From: Clostridia bacterium
GTDB lineage: Bacteria; Bacillota; Clostridia; Oscillospirales; Acutalibacteraceae
Direction: 5' to 3'
Assembly (NCBI GenBank): GCA_017397125.1
Contig: JAFQKB010000052.1
Span: forward strand, 1-64,000
DNA: 64,000 nt
In this document: positions 1 to 8,131 of the stretch, in pieces
Layout of the letters: every line of letters starts with the position of its first letter
Position numbering within the stretch: position 1 is the first letter of the stretch
Made by a program: the position numbers and the translations under genes
The notes under the pieces: model-generated
Seen by the model: the letters and a program-made list of their open reading frames with translations, nothing else
What the model was told of the DNA's origin: nothing
The model's database searches: none

Positions 1-115
1 CACCAAAATGCCATCCTTTTGATTCAATCCATTCGATAAAGGCATCTGTAAATTCATCTATTGAAACTTCACAAGGTATTTCAACACAACCATTTATCTC
101 TATTTCTTTACGCAT
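1..115 (-). CDS. Hypothetical small protein, truncated by the window edge
   Basis: A minus-strand reading frame begins with ATG at 115 and runs off the left edge; 38 residues are visible (begins MRKEIEINGCVEIP, ends ESKGWHFG). An AGAGGTGA ribosome binding site lies just upstream of the ATG. The visible part is acidic and looks like a small globular protein. I do not recognise a named family. It sits in a markedly more AT-rich stretch than the rest of the window, beyond the 3' end of a tRNA gene, so it may belong to an integrated element, but no integrase is visible. Confidence 0.6.
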   Translation of the reverse strand, partial: MRKEIEINGCVEIPCEVSIDEFTDAFIEWIESKGWHFG

Positions 116-159
116 TATCATCACCTCTTTTAGGTAATATACCACATTTTCGAAATAAA

Positions 160-305
160 TCAAGGCGAAGCCTTGTATATCATCAATTCCGAAGGAATTG
201 CATATCATCAAGCCGCAGGTAATACAGCCTTCGGCTGATGATATGCGCTTACAGCGATGATATACACGCGTACCGCGTGATGATATGCCAAGCCTGCGGC
301 TTGGA
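160..305. repeat. Array of short hairpins joined by a shared GATGATAT-type spacer
   Basis: About six mini-palindromes follow each other: CAAGGCgaaGCCTTG, AATTCCgaaGGAATT, AGCCgcaggtaatacAGCC/TTCGGCT, a short GC-rich one, CGCGtacCGCG and AAGCCtgcGGCTT. They are separated by ATATCATCA on the left and by its complement TGATGATAT on the right, so the whole array is roughly symmetrical around position 225. There is no reading frame across it. It resembles REP/BIME-like intergenic elements more than a CRISPR, because the stems differ and the spacers are what is conserved. Confidence 0.7.
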
Positions 306-306
306 T

Positions 307-350
307 AAAAAAAGAAGTAACTTTTGGTAGACAAAAGTTACTTCTTTTTT
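307..350 (-). terminator. Bidirectional terminator after tRNA-Thr
   Basis: AAGAAGTAACTTTTG pairs with CAAAAGTTACTTCTT around a short loop, with A and T runs on the two sides. It lies immediately downstream of the minus-strand tRNA. Confidence 0.85.
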
Positions 351-425
351 GGAGCTGGTTGACGGACTTGAACCCCCGACCTGCTGATTACAAATCAGCT
401 GCTCTACCAACTGAGCTAAACCAGC
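350..425 (-). tRNA. tRNA-Thr (anticodon UGU)
   Basis: Read on the minus strand, a 76-nt cloverleaf starts GCTGGTTTAGCTCAG and ends CCAGCTCCA, so the CCA is genome-encoded. The anticodon stem GCTGA/TCAGC encloses the loop TTTGTAA with anticodon TGT, and the T arm contains GGTTCAAGTCC. All stems pair. The 3' end faces the AT-rich edge of the window. Confidence 0.95.
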
Positions 426-569
426 GAATGAATCGTTGCGGTGCAACAGCACTCATTATACTTGGCGCTTCCCTTTTTGTCAAGAGTTATGTACAGTATA
501 CACACCATATAAATTGTCGATTGTCAGGTTGACCAAAAACAAACCTAAAAGTATGTTGAAAATGCGAAA

Positions 570-598
570 TTGACGCGAAAAGTAGCAAAGTATATAAT
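570..598 (+). promoter_or_regulatory. Sigma-A promoter for the 686 lipoprotein gene
   Basis: TTGACG at 570-575 and TATAAT at 593-598 are separated by 17 bp, upstream of the GGGGAGAG ribosome binding site near 671. Confidence 0.85.
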
Positions 599-685
599 GA
601 TTATATAAAGGTTTTCGACAGAAAATCCGGCGAAATTAAACGTTAAAAAACCGTTGGCAACCATCGGGAAAGGGGAGAGATCCGA

Positions 686-1621
686 ATGAAAAAATTCATG
701 GCTATTCTTTGCGTAATCGTGTTGTGTGGGGCGCTTGTCACCGCCTGCGGACAGGCATCGGTCTCCCCGGATGGGTCGGTGCCGTCGGACGTGAGTGTGC
801 CGGCTGACAATTCGAAAGTGGAGATTCACGACCACCAGGAGTTGACGGCAACCAAAATAACCATAGATACGGATACGGCGTTGCGTGTCTCCTTACCGGA
901 GGCCGGACTTTACAACCTGCGTGTGGTAGAAGTGAGCAACTATCATCGGTTGGATGGAGACGATGGCGGCTACGTATACCTATTGGGCGATGACCGAGGC
1001 TGGGGCGGCCCCGAAATGGACCACTATCTGGCTGTGAAGATCGGCGATACAGTCGTGCTCAAGGATCTTATGGCGTATGAAACCCATTTTAATCTTGGGG
1101 GAGATATAGAACTGTGCGACGTTGACGGCGATGGGGACTGTGAGGTTCTGCTACAACAATGCGTTGGTATGGCTGGCGGTGCCGGTAACTGGCTATCCCG
1201 AGTGTTTGATTATAAAAATGAGCAGCTGGTTGAAATGTTCACCAGTGAAAAAGAGGGCGTTTGGGACACCGGTTTTACCATCACGCTTTTGAAGGATAGA
1301 AAGTTTAGGATAGACAATGCTATCACGGGATATAGCGAAATATTCCGTGATGAGGATGAGGAGAACACCGATGCCTATTACGATAAGTACTGGTACGACG
1401 AAAGCGGTGAGCCTCGACAGCAAGAACTTTTCTTAGACAGTTTCTGCGATTTCTTTTCGGAGGATGTAGACGGCGACAGAGTATACGAGATCGTCTGTCG
1501 TCAGTATGCATCGATAGAATGGCACAGCAATAATATCGGCTATGCAAAAACGGTTCTGAAATACAACGGCGATACAGCTGCGTTCGAGATCATTGAATCC
1601 GGATTTGATCAAGAGCATTAA
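686..1621 (+). CDS. Secreted lipoprotein with DxDGDxD calcium-type motifs
   Basis: A 311-residue protein of unknown function. Residues 1-20 form a lipoprotein signal and the lipobox VTAC ends at Cys21, so the mature protein should be anchored outside the membrane. A polar, Ser/Pro-rich stretch follows. Around residue 145 the motif DVDGDGDCEVLL appears, and around residue 260 DVDGDRVYEIV; such DxDGDxxxE segments are typical of FG-GAP/VCBS-like calcium-binding beta-propeller repeats. The gene has its own promoter and a strong terminator, so it is monocistronic. Similar DxDGDG motifs recur in the giant M56 protein at 25017-30410, although the two are not otherwise alike by eye. The substrate or partner cannot be read from the sequence. 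Confidence 0.8.
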   Translation: MKKFMAILCVIVLCGALVTACGQASVSPDGSVPSDVSVPADNSKVEIHDHQELTATKITIDTDTALRVSLPEAGLYNLRVVEVSNYHRLDGDDGGYVYLLGDDRGWGGPEMDHYLAVKIGDTVVLKDLMAYETHFNLGGDIELCDVDGDGDCEVLLQQCVGMAGGAGNWLSRVFDYKNEQLVEMFTSEKEGVWDTGFTITLLKDRKFRIDNAITGYSEIFRDEDEENTDAYYDKYWYDESGEPRQQELFLDSFCDFFSEDVDGDRVYEIVCRQYASIEWHSNNIGYAKTVLKYNGDTAAFEIIESGFDQEH

Positions 1622-1634
1622 AACGCATATGATG

Positions 1635-1667
1635 AACTCCTTGAGTTTGGCTCAAGGAGTTTTTTTC
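1635..1667 (+). terminator. Intrinsic terminator
   Basis: AACTCCTTGAG pairs with CTCAAGGAGTT, followed by a T run, 14 nt after the stop codon of the lipoprotein gene. Confidence 0.9.
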
Positions 1668-1759
1668 ATACACCTAAAAAACAGGGGAGAATAAGCCGCA
1701 TTTTGGCATCATAGAGGAAAAACAGGCGGAATTTGTGCTGGAATTGCAAGAATTTGTCC

Positions 1760-1787
1760 TTGCAATTTGTCCTGCTTTGTGTATACT
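1760..1787 (+). promoter_or_regulatory. Promoter of the GH2 gene
   Basis: TTGCAA at 1760-1765 and TATACT at 1782-1787, 16 bp apart. A second TTGCAA with the same flanking AATTTGTCC lies at about 1744, giving a short direct repeat that might be a regulator site. The predicted transcript start (about 1794) is only a few bases before the ATG at 1799, which favours the later start at 1820. Confidence 0.75.
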
Positions 1788-1819
1788 GAAAACAGACAAT
1801 GGGAAAGGTTGGTGTTTCT

Positions 1820-3955
1820 ATGCGTTTTGAACAGAAATGGACGGCTGCGCAGTACGATCCCGTCACCAAGACCGAGGGCGACCGCTTTGCGGCTCAGGTG
1901 CCCGGCAACGTGCAGTACGACTACGCCGTCAGCCATAATTTTGGCGATTTCTTTTTTGGCAGCAACGTAAAGCAATTCGATGCCATCGAGGACTATTGGT
2001 GGATGTACACCACCACGCTGCAGTACGAGCAGTCCCCGGAGGACCGCCTCTGGTTTGTGGCGGAGGGCATCGACTACGAATATGACATTCTGCTGGACGG
2101 CCAGGTGGTCCACTCCGGCGTGGGTATGTACCACACGGTGGAGGTGGACGTCACCGACCGGGCCAAGCCCGGCTCCGTGCTGCAGATCATCATCCACAAC
2201 CATCCCAAGATAGAGGGGGAGGAGGGCCGCTTCCAGGCTATGCAGTGCTGCAAGCCCCCCTTCAACTACGGCTGGGACTGGACGCCCCGCCTGATCACCT
2301 CAGGTCTGTGGCGTGACGCCTATATCGAGACCCGCGGCAAGGGATACATTCGCTCCTGCGAGCCTTTCTATACCCTTAATGACACCCGGGATACCGCCCA
2401 GGTGAACTTTGTCACCGACGCCGACCTGCCGGTGCACTACACCCTGCTGGATGCGGCGGGCCGGACGGTGTATGAGGGCGACGAGCCTGCCTTTACCCTG
2501 CAGAACGTGAATCTGTGGTGGTGCCACGGCGAGGGCGAGGCATATCTCTACACTTGGATCGCCGAGACCGCCGACTGCCGCAAGAGCGGCCGCATCGGCT
2601 TCCGTACCGTCCGGCTGGTGCAGAATACCGGCACCGAGAACGAGCCGGAGGGCTATCCCAGCACCCGGTATCCCACTCCGGCGACGGTGGAGCTCAATGG
2701 CCGGCGCATCTTTGCCCAGGGCTCCAACTGGTTGAGTCCGGACGTATTCCACGGCCGCGTGACCGAGGCCCGCTATCGTGAGCTGCTGACGGCGGCGGTG
2801 GACGCCAACATGAACCTGATGCGTGTGTGGGGCGGCTGCGGCATCAACAAGCCGGAGTTCTATGACATTTGCGACGAGCTGGGTCTGCTGGTGTGGCAGG
2901 AGTTTATGCTGGCCTGCGGCAACTACGTGGGCACCAAGGAATACCTGACCGTGTTGGAGCAGGAGGCTACGGCCATCATCCGCAGCCTGCGGAGCCGTCC
3001 CTGCCTGGCCTTCTGGTGCGGCGGCAACGAACTGTTCAACGGCTGGTCCAATATGAATGAGCAGTCCCACGCTCTGCGCCTGCTCAACAAGCTGTGCTAT
3101 GAGTTGGATTTTGACCACGCCTTTCTGTACACCTCTCCGCTGAGCGGCATTGCTCACGGCGGCTATTATTTCCGGGACCCCAATACCGGGTTGGACGTGC
3201 TGGCCACCTTTGCCAACGTCTCCTACGTGGCGTACACCGAGTTTGCCGTTTCTTCTATGGCGTCGGTGGAGCTGCTCAAAAAGATCATCCCGGAGGAGGA
3301 GCTGTTCCCGGTGGAGGCCACCGACTCCTGGGTGCTTCACTACGGCCTGGATGCCTGGTGGAAGGATAGCTGGATCTGCCCCTCGGTGCTGGAGCACTAT
3401 TTCGGCAAGGCCTCCAGCCTGGAGGAGCTGGTGGCTCAGTCCAACTGGCTGCAGTCGCTGGGCACCAAGTCCATCTTTGAGGAGGCCCGCCGGCAGTGGC
3501 CCCATTGCTCTATGGCGGTGAGCTGGTGCTTCAACGAGCCCTGGCTGAATGCGGCCAACAACTCTATGATCTCCTATCCCAACGTGAAAAAGGATGCCTA
3601 TTATTCCATCGGTAATGCCCTGCGGCCGGTGATGGCCAGCGCCCGCATCCCGCACTTCGACTGGAAGGCGGGGGAGGTGTTCTCCGCAGAGATGTGGCTG
3701 CTGAACAGCTCCAACGATACGGTGAATACCACCATCACCGCCAAGGTGGTCATCGATGGCGTGGAATACGAGCAGATCTCCTGGAATACGGGGGATGTGG
3801 AGGCCCGCACCAACAAGCTGGGTCCCCGGCTCAACTTTGTTCTGCCGGCAGATGTCACCGCCAGCGAGATGACCCTGAAGCTGACAGCCGCCGACGGCTC
3901 CTGGAACAACAGCTACCGTCTGCAGCTGGTTCCCAAGTCCGAAGAGGATAAATAA
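1820..3955 (+). CDS. Glycoside hydrolase family 2, beta-mannosidase-like
   Basis: A 711-residue enzyme without signal peptide, so probably cytoplasmic. The order is an N-terminal jelly-roll sugar-binding domain (about 1-170), an Ig-like domain and a TIM barrel from about 285. The barrel carries LMRVWGG, YDICDELGLLVWQEF and FWCGGNEL, the hallmark of the beta-mannosidase branch of GH2; Glu404 in GGNE is the expected acid/base. Glu474 in YTEF is the best nucleophile candidate. The likely reaction is release of terminal beta-linked mannose from oligosaccharides, consistent with the nearby mannose-6-phosphate isomerase. I chose ATG 1820 because GGAAAGG lies 12 nt upstream. It is somewhat short for the family (usually 800 or more), and a different hexose specificity is possible. 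Confidence 0.85.
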   Translation: MRFEQKWTAAQYDPVTKTEGDRFAAQVPGNVQYDYAVSHNFGDFFFGSNVKQFDAIEDYWWMYTTTLQYEQSPEDRLWFVAEGIDYEYDILLDGQVVHSGVGMYHTVEVDVTDRAKPGSVLQIIIHNHPKIEGEEGRFQAMQCCKPPFNYGWDWTPRLITSGLWRDAYIETRGKGYIRSCEPFYTLNDTRDTAQVNFVTDADLPVHYTLLDAAGRTVYEGDEPAFTLQNVNLWWCHGEGEAYLYTWIAETADCRKSGRIGFRTVRLVQNTGTENEPEGYPSTRYPTPATVELNGRRIFAQGSNWLSPDVFHGRVTEARYRELLTAAVDANMNLMRVWGGCGINKPEFYDICDELGLLVWQEFMLACGNYVGTKEYLTVLEQEATAIIRSLRSRPCLAFWCGGNELFNGWSNMNEQSHALRLLNKLCYELDFDHAFLYTSPLSGIAHGGYYFRDPNTGLDVLATFANVSYVAYTEFAVSSMASVELLKKIIPEEELFPVEATDSWVLHYGLDAWWKDSWICPSVLEHYFGKASSLEELVAQSNWLQSLGTKSIFEEARRQWPHCSMAVSWCFNEPWLNAANNSMISYPNVKKDAYYSIGNALRPVMASARIPHFDWKAGEVFSAEMWLLNSSNDTVNTTITAKVVIDGVEYEQISWNTGDVEARTNKLGPRLNFVLPADVTASEMTLKLTAADGSWNNSYRLQLVPKSEEDK

Positions 3956-3970
3956 TTGTACCCGATTACG

Positions 3971-4003
3971 GCCGTGCGTGGGTTGCTACGCACGGCTGTT
4001 TTT
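3971..4003 (+). terminator. Intrinsic terminator after GH2
   Basis: GCCGTGCGT pairs with ACGCACGGC around GGGTTGCT, followed by a T run. The same hairpin, with the same loop, recurs at 11961 behind the decayed GH2 copy. Confidence 0.9.
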
Positions 4004-4108
4004 ATGCTTTGGACGGAAGATCGGTCAAAAAGCGGAAAGTTTATTGAAATATTTATATAAAAAGCACATAAAAAGTGCGATATTGTACTAGTTTTTTCCG
4101 TTTCTTTT

Positions 4109-4117
4109 TGCTATAAT
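4109..4117 (+). promoter_or_regulatory. Extended -10 promoter of the SBP/GH operon
   Basis: TGcTATAAT at 4109-4117 is an extended -10 element; no good -35 is visible. The preceding GATATTGTACTAG and the AT-rich stretch before it are conserved in the second copy at 12072, so they may hold a regulator site, possibly for the UTRA-type GntR encoded at 16753 (inference). Confidence 0.65.
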
Positions 4118-4123
4118 TCACCG

Positions 4124-4370
4124 TAGGTTATGATCATTTTGGCAAGTGTTGGGTAGGAAAACAGCTCCCTGTTATCCATTATTAATAGGGGACGGCGTTT
4201 TCGACCCGAATAAAGATGGAGGTGAGATCCGCAAATACGGACCGGACACTGGCAGTATAAAACAGTCGTAATGAGCTGCTGCAGTTTCGTGGCGGTTTTT
4301 TGGTCCGTGTTCATGTCATTACATTATAACATTTGCGTCATACAACAAAAAATACAAAAGATTTGGAGGA
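4124..4370 (+). ncRNA. Conserved structured 5' leader upstream of the SBP gene (candidate cis-regulatory RNA)
   Basis: About 250 nt of untranslated leader separate the promoter from the SBP ribosome binding site. Near 4230 CGGACC can pair with GGTCCG near 4301, and the segment GTGGCGGTTTTTTG contains a U6 run. Copy B (12117-12335) keeps the same promoter, GCGGAC/ATCCGT pairing partners, the GTGGCGGTTTTTTG block and the stretch TGTCATTACATTATAACAT, although the sequence between has drifted. I do not recognise a T-box or a named riboswitch in it. Function is inferred from conservation between the two copies only. Confidence 0.4.
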
Positions 4371-4377
4371 AACAAGT

Positions 4378-6033
4378 ATGAAAAGCAAAAAAGCAAGCCG
4401 AGTCGCAAGTCTCCTGGCATTGCTGGCAGTTGTATCTATGCTGCTGGCTATGTTTGGCGGCTGCGGCAAAAAGCCGGAGCCGGATGTGTCCACTCCCGTC
4501 AAAGACGATGTGAGCACCTCCACCACGACCACCACCGAAGGTGACGTGTCCGACGACACCACCACCGGCGACGTGTCCGATGACACCACCACCGGCGATG
4601 TGTCCGGTGACACCACCACCGGCGACGTGTCCGGCAACACCACCACCGATAATTCCGGTAGTGGCTCCACCACCAGTGGTAACAAGACCACCAAACCCAC
4701 CAAGACCTTCCCCACCACCAAGCCTACTACCAAGAATCCCGTCAGTGGTCCTATCGTGTCCACCTCGTCCACCACCAAGACCACTAAGTCTTCCGCAACC
4801 GTTAAGACCACGGCTCCCGTAGGCAGTGAGGAGGATATTCTGGCCAAGGTTCCTGCAAACCTGAAGGGCCAGAATGTTAAGGTCCTGGTTTGGTGGGGCG
4901 TCAGCGACGACGGCGAGGATTCGTACAAGGCTAAATTGTTCAAAGAAAGAACCGGTATCAATGTTAGCTTTGAGTCCATTACTATGGATAAGTACCAGTC
5001 CCGTCTGTCTGCTATGCTGATGTCCAATATCGCTCCCTCCTGCGCGGCCATCTCCAGCGAGTGGTATCCGCAGCCCATCACCCGTGGCCTGATGCAGCCC
5101 ATCAGCAACACCAAGTGGGATTTCACCCAGAAGATTTTTGCCACCAAGCTGATGGATCAGTTCGCCTACAAGGGTGAGCAGTACGGTATCGCTCTGAAGG
5201 GCTCCCAGATGACCACCTTCAACATCATCTTCTGGAACAAGGAGATGTTCGCTCAGAAGAAGATCACTACCACCCCCGAGACTCTGTGGAAATCCGGCAA
5301 CTGGAACTGGGATACTTTCCTGGATGTGGCGAAGAAGGTCTCCAATCCTGCTCAGGGTCAGTATGCTCTGACCGCCACCTACCAGAATTACTGGATGCTG
5401 TCTGCGGGTCAGGACTTTGTTATGACCGATGAGAACGGCCTGGTCAACAACGTTAAAAACGAAAAGCTGCTGGATGCCTGGTACTTCGCTTGGGATATTC
5501 TTCACACCCACAAGATCCAGAACCCCGCTTTTGCGGATCGTGCCACATTCATCGGCGGTACCGATGCTATGTATGCCAGCGGTTCCTACAACATGCAGTC
5601 GGCTCTGACGGATGGTATCCCTGCAAACTGTAAGTTTGAGTGGGGCGTTGTTCCCTTCCCGTCTCCCAAGGGTATCGATCCGGTGTCCGCCTGTGAGGGC
5701 GTTGTGTTTGGCTTCCCCGCCGGCCGTGACATTAAGGATGACAAGCTGCAGGCGGCTGCTTGGTTCCTGCGCTTCTACTTGGATGACAAGGCTTACACCA
5801 GCAACGATTTCTACCCCTCTAAGGAATGCTGGGATCTGATTGACGCTCTGTGGGAGCAGGATATCCAGTCCTTCAACTCCATCGGTGTTCTGACCTATGG
5901 CGGCGAGTACGGCATGGCCAGCGTTCAGTACAACCTGCTGGAGGAGGCCCCCACCAGATCTCAGGTTAAGAGCAATATCGATGCCTGGTACAGCGTATTC
6001 AATGCCAACATCAACAAGATTCTCAATGAGTAA
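4378..6033 (+). CDS. ABC transporter extracellular sugar-binding lipoprotein (family 1)
   Basis: A 551-residue substrate-binding protein. The signal peptide ends in a lipobox before Cys29. Residues about 35-150 are a Thr/Ser/Asp-rich linker with a repeated GDVSDDTTT unit that should lift the binding domain off the membrane. The remaining 400 residues look like a family 1 solute-binding fold (KVLVWWG, ERTGINVSFESI, WNKEMF, GSYNMQ). ATG 4378 was chosen because GGAGGAAA sits 6 nt upstream and the lipoprotein signal starts there. No permease or ATPase gene is in the window, so membrane partners must be elsewhere. The gene lies between GH2 and a secreted GH, suggesting capture of the oligosaccharides they handle. 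A 5' fragment of a second copy lies near 12330. Confidence 0.88.
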   Translation: MKSKKASRVASLLALLAVVSMLLAMFGGCGKKPEPDVSTPVKDDVSTSTTTTTEGDVSDDTTTGDVSDDTTTGDVSGDTTTGDVSGNTTTDNSGSGSTTSGNKTTKPTKTFPTTKPTTKNPVSGPIVSTSSTTKTTKSSATVKTTAPVGSEEDILAKVPANLKGQNVKVLVWWGVSDDGEDSYKAKLFKERTGINVSFESITMDKYQSRLSAMLMSNIAPSCAAISSEWYPQPITRGLMQPISNTKWDFTQKIFATKLMDQFAYKGEQYGIALKGSQMTTFNIIFWNKEMFAQKKITTTPETLWKSGNWNWDTFLDVAKKVSNPAQGQYALTATYQNYWMLSAGQDFVMTDENGLVNNVKNEKLLDAWYFAWDILHTHKIQNPAFADRATFIGGTDAMYASGSYNMQSALTDGIPANCKFEWGVVPFPSPKGIDPVSACEGVVFGFPAGRDIKDDKLQAAAWFLRFYLDDKAYTSNDFYPSKECWDLIDALWEQDIQSFNSIGVLTYGGEYGMASVQYNLLEEAPTRSQVKSNIDAWYSVFNANINKILNE

Positions 6034-6076
6034 TAGTGTTGTCTAAATTGGCAAATCGTTTCAATCTGTTGATGAC

Positions 6077-6108
6077 GGGACTCCGGCGACGGAGTGCGCC
6101 GGAGTCCC
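6077..6108 (+). promoter_or_regulatory. Strong hairpin between the SBP and GH genes
   Basis: GGGACTCCGGCG pairs perfectly with CGCCGGAGTCCC and no T run follows. It may stabilise the SBP message or set different expression levels within the operon. A degenerate form survives in copy B near 12441. Confidence 0.7.
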
Positions 6109-6148
6109 GCTTCGAAGATATTTCTTAAACGAAAGGATGAAAGCACGT

Positions 6149-8116
6149 ATGAGTCGAAGCAAGCGTAAGATCCTGCTGCCGATCCTCTGTACTGTTGCTC
6201 TGTTGCTGTGTACGGTGGGCACGCTGCTGGTTTCCGGCGGTATTGTGTTCCCCTGGCGTGACAAACAGATCACGGTTGACAAGATACTTGAAGAGGACGG
6301 CTATCTGGAGGGTATGTGGTATCCTTGGTTTTTCCACGATACCATTGGTTGTAACCTCACCTCCAATGAGTATATCCTGCCTTACATCAACAATTCTGTT
6401 GGCGATAAGAGCCTGGTAGGTATCGATCTGTACGGTGACAAGAACGTTTACCGTGATGTCTACAATATGAAGGCTTTCGGTATCAATATGATGGCTTATT
6501 GCGGCTCCATGTATGGCGAAGGCGTTATCTTTGATCAGAACGGTGATGTTTTGGGCATCAAAGAAGAGTACGTCAAAAATACTCGCCGCTTACTGGATAT
6601 CTGCCGCGATGTGGGAATGCCCGTGATGTGGGTTGTTTCTTTCCACAATGACGGCTTGGACGGTTTCTACGACAACGGTAAGTATGCGTGGGATCTGCTC
6701 AGCCAGATGTATTGCAATCCCGTTGTGACCGAGCACTATGTGGATCGCTTCGTGCGTCCTCTGTGCCAGGTTCTGTCTGAGTATCCTGATGTAGTCGTGA
6801 TGGTCGCTGCCACCGACGAGCAGGAAAACGAGATGAACGACTCCGATATCGGTAACCACTTTGAACACCGTGTGAATCTGGGTGTTGTGGCTGAAGATAT
6901 GTATCGGTTCGTGTATGCGGTCAACGATGCTCTGGCAGAGGAACTGCCGGATGTGGCTCGCACTCTGTGCGGCAACCACGATAATTTCGCTCCCTATAGT
7001 GATATGGATCTGGACATGATCGGCCGGAGTATGTATTCCAACAATGCTGCTTGTGCCGGCGTGGACACTTTCTTTACTGCGTTCCCCGTCATCGCCTCTG
7101 AGTTCGGCATGGGCACAGTCGTGACCGAGGAGATCTTTACTCTGCGTCACATTCAAAAGCGTCAGGCCTTTATGGATGCCGGCTACAAAGGTTGGTTTAT
7201 GTGGAACTGGGGAGTCCAGGGCGGCGGCGGCGAGTTTGACGTTTATCTGCGCAATCATGCTACCGACACTGATTTCCGTCCTATGATGTATTCTCTGCGT
7301 TATTTCATTGAGGACTATCGCAACGAGATTAGAGGCGTCGAGAGCGTATTGGATAAGCCGGTTCTGTTCTACAACCACGGCGGCGGTTCTGTGGATTGGA
7401 TCGCTTCCCGTCAGGCTATGTCCATCGATCTGCTCCGTTCTCTGGACGGCGGCAAGACCTGGGAGGTCATGTTCGAGAACGCTTCTCCTTCTGAGTATGA
7501 GTACGAATCCAAGGGTCATTACGATGATACCACTCTGCCGGAGACTGGTACTGTGATGTACAAGGTGATTGCCCGTGATATGAGCGGTAACGAGGTCGAG
7601 TCCGTTCCCGGCAACGAGGCTGAGATTCTGCCTCCGCTGGTCAACCTTATGAGCAACGGCAGCTTTGAAACCGGCGATCTGACTGATTGGATCGAGTGGG
7701 GCGACGATAGCAATATCGATATCCAAGTGGTCAAGTCTGACGACGCTCCCGAGGGAGACTATATGCTGCGCCTGACCCAGAAGGATGGCGACTGGTGGGG
7801 TGTTCACCAGGATGGCATCGAGGTCGAGCCCAACAAGTTCTATAAACTGACCTTCAAATACAAGATGACCGAGAATTCCACGACGCCCTGCGGCTATGTA
7901 TTCCTGCATATGCTGGATAAGGATGGCAACGGTACCGGCGACGGTTCCTACAACGATACCGTGCTTTATAACGGCTATGCCGGTCCCACGACCGAGTGGA
8001 ATACCTGCGAGATGCTGTTCCAGACCTACGGCGGCACCAAGATGTCCGTTGACCTGCGTGTTGTCGAGGGCGAGGATATGTACATCGACGATGTTCAGCT
8101 TACTGAAGTACGATAA
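6149..8116 (+). CDS. Secreted clan-A (GH5-like) glycoside hydrolase with C-terminal carbohydrate-binding module (copy A)
   Basis: A 655-residue protein with an N-terminal membrane segment (about 8-30) acting as signal or anchor. A TIM-barrel-like domain follows (about 40-400): Glu224 in TDEQENE sits where the clan-A acid/base is expected, and Glu318 in ASEFGMG matches the nucleophile strand; 94 residues separate them. Next comes an Ig/fibronectin-like domain (about 400-500) and a CBM4/9-like module beginning NGSFETGDLTDW and ending YIDDVQLTE. The start at 6149 rather than 6137 fits both the AAAGG spacing and the start of the duplicate gene. Hydrolysis of a beta-linked glycan is likely; the exact family and substrate are not certain. 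It follows the SBP gene and precedes the CBM protein by 15 nt, so it is probably co-transcribed with both. Confidence 0.8.
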   Translation: MSRSKRKILLPILCTVALLLCTVGTLLVSGGIVFPWRDKQITVDKILEEDGYLEGMWYPWFFHDTIGCNLTSNEYILPYINNSVGDKSLVGIDLYGDKNVYRDVYNMKAFGINMMAYCGSMYGEGVIFDQNGDVLGIKEEYVKNTRRLLDICRDVGMPVMWVVSFHNDGLDGFYDNGKYAWDLLSQMYCNPVVTEHYVDRFVRPLCQVLSEYPDVVVMVAATDEQENEMNDSDIGNHFEHRVNLGVVAEDMYRFVYAVNDALAEELPDVARTLCGNHDNFAPYSDMDLDMIGRSMYSNNAACAGVDTFFTAFPVIASEFGMGTVVTEEIFTLRHIQKRQAFMDAGYKGWFMWNWGVQGGGGEFDVYLRNHATDTDFRPMMYSLRYFIEDYRNEIRGVESVLDKPVLFYNHGGGSVDWIASRQAMSIDLLRSLDGGKTWEVMFENASPSEYEYESKGHYDDTTLPETGTVMYKVIARDMSGNEVESVPGNEAEILPPLVNLMSNGSFETGDLTDWIEWGDDSNIDIQVVKSDDAPEGDYMLRLTQKDGDWWGVHQDGIEVEPNKFYKLTFKYKMTENSTTPCGYVFLHMLDKDGNGTGDGSYNDTVLYNGYAGPTTEWNTCEMLFQTYGGTKMSVDLRVVEGEDMYIDDVQLTEVR

Positions 8117-8131
8117 GGAGGGTGTGACATT

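Noticed and set aside
249..452. 67-residue reading frame across the tRNA
   Set aside because: It is a frame through tRNA-Thr and its terminator, not a gene.
6149..8116. Copy A GH as a catalytically dead enzyme because of TDEQ instead of DEP
   Set aside because: The glutamate itself is retained (Glu224), as is the nucleophile candidate Glu318.
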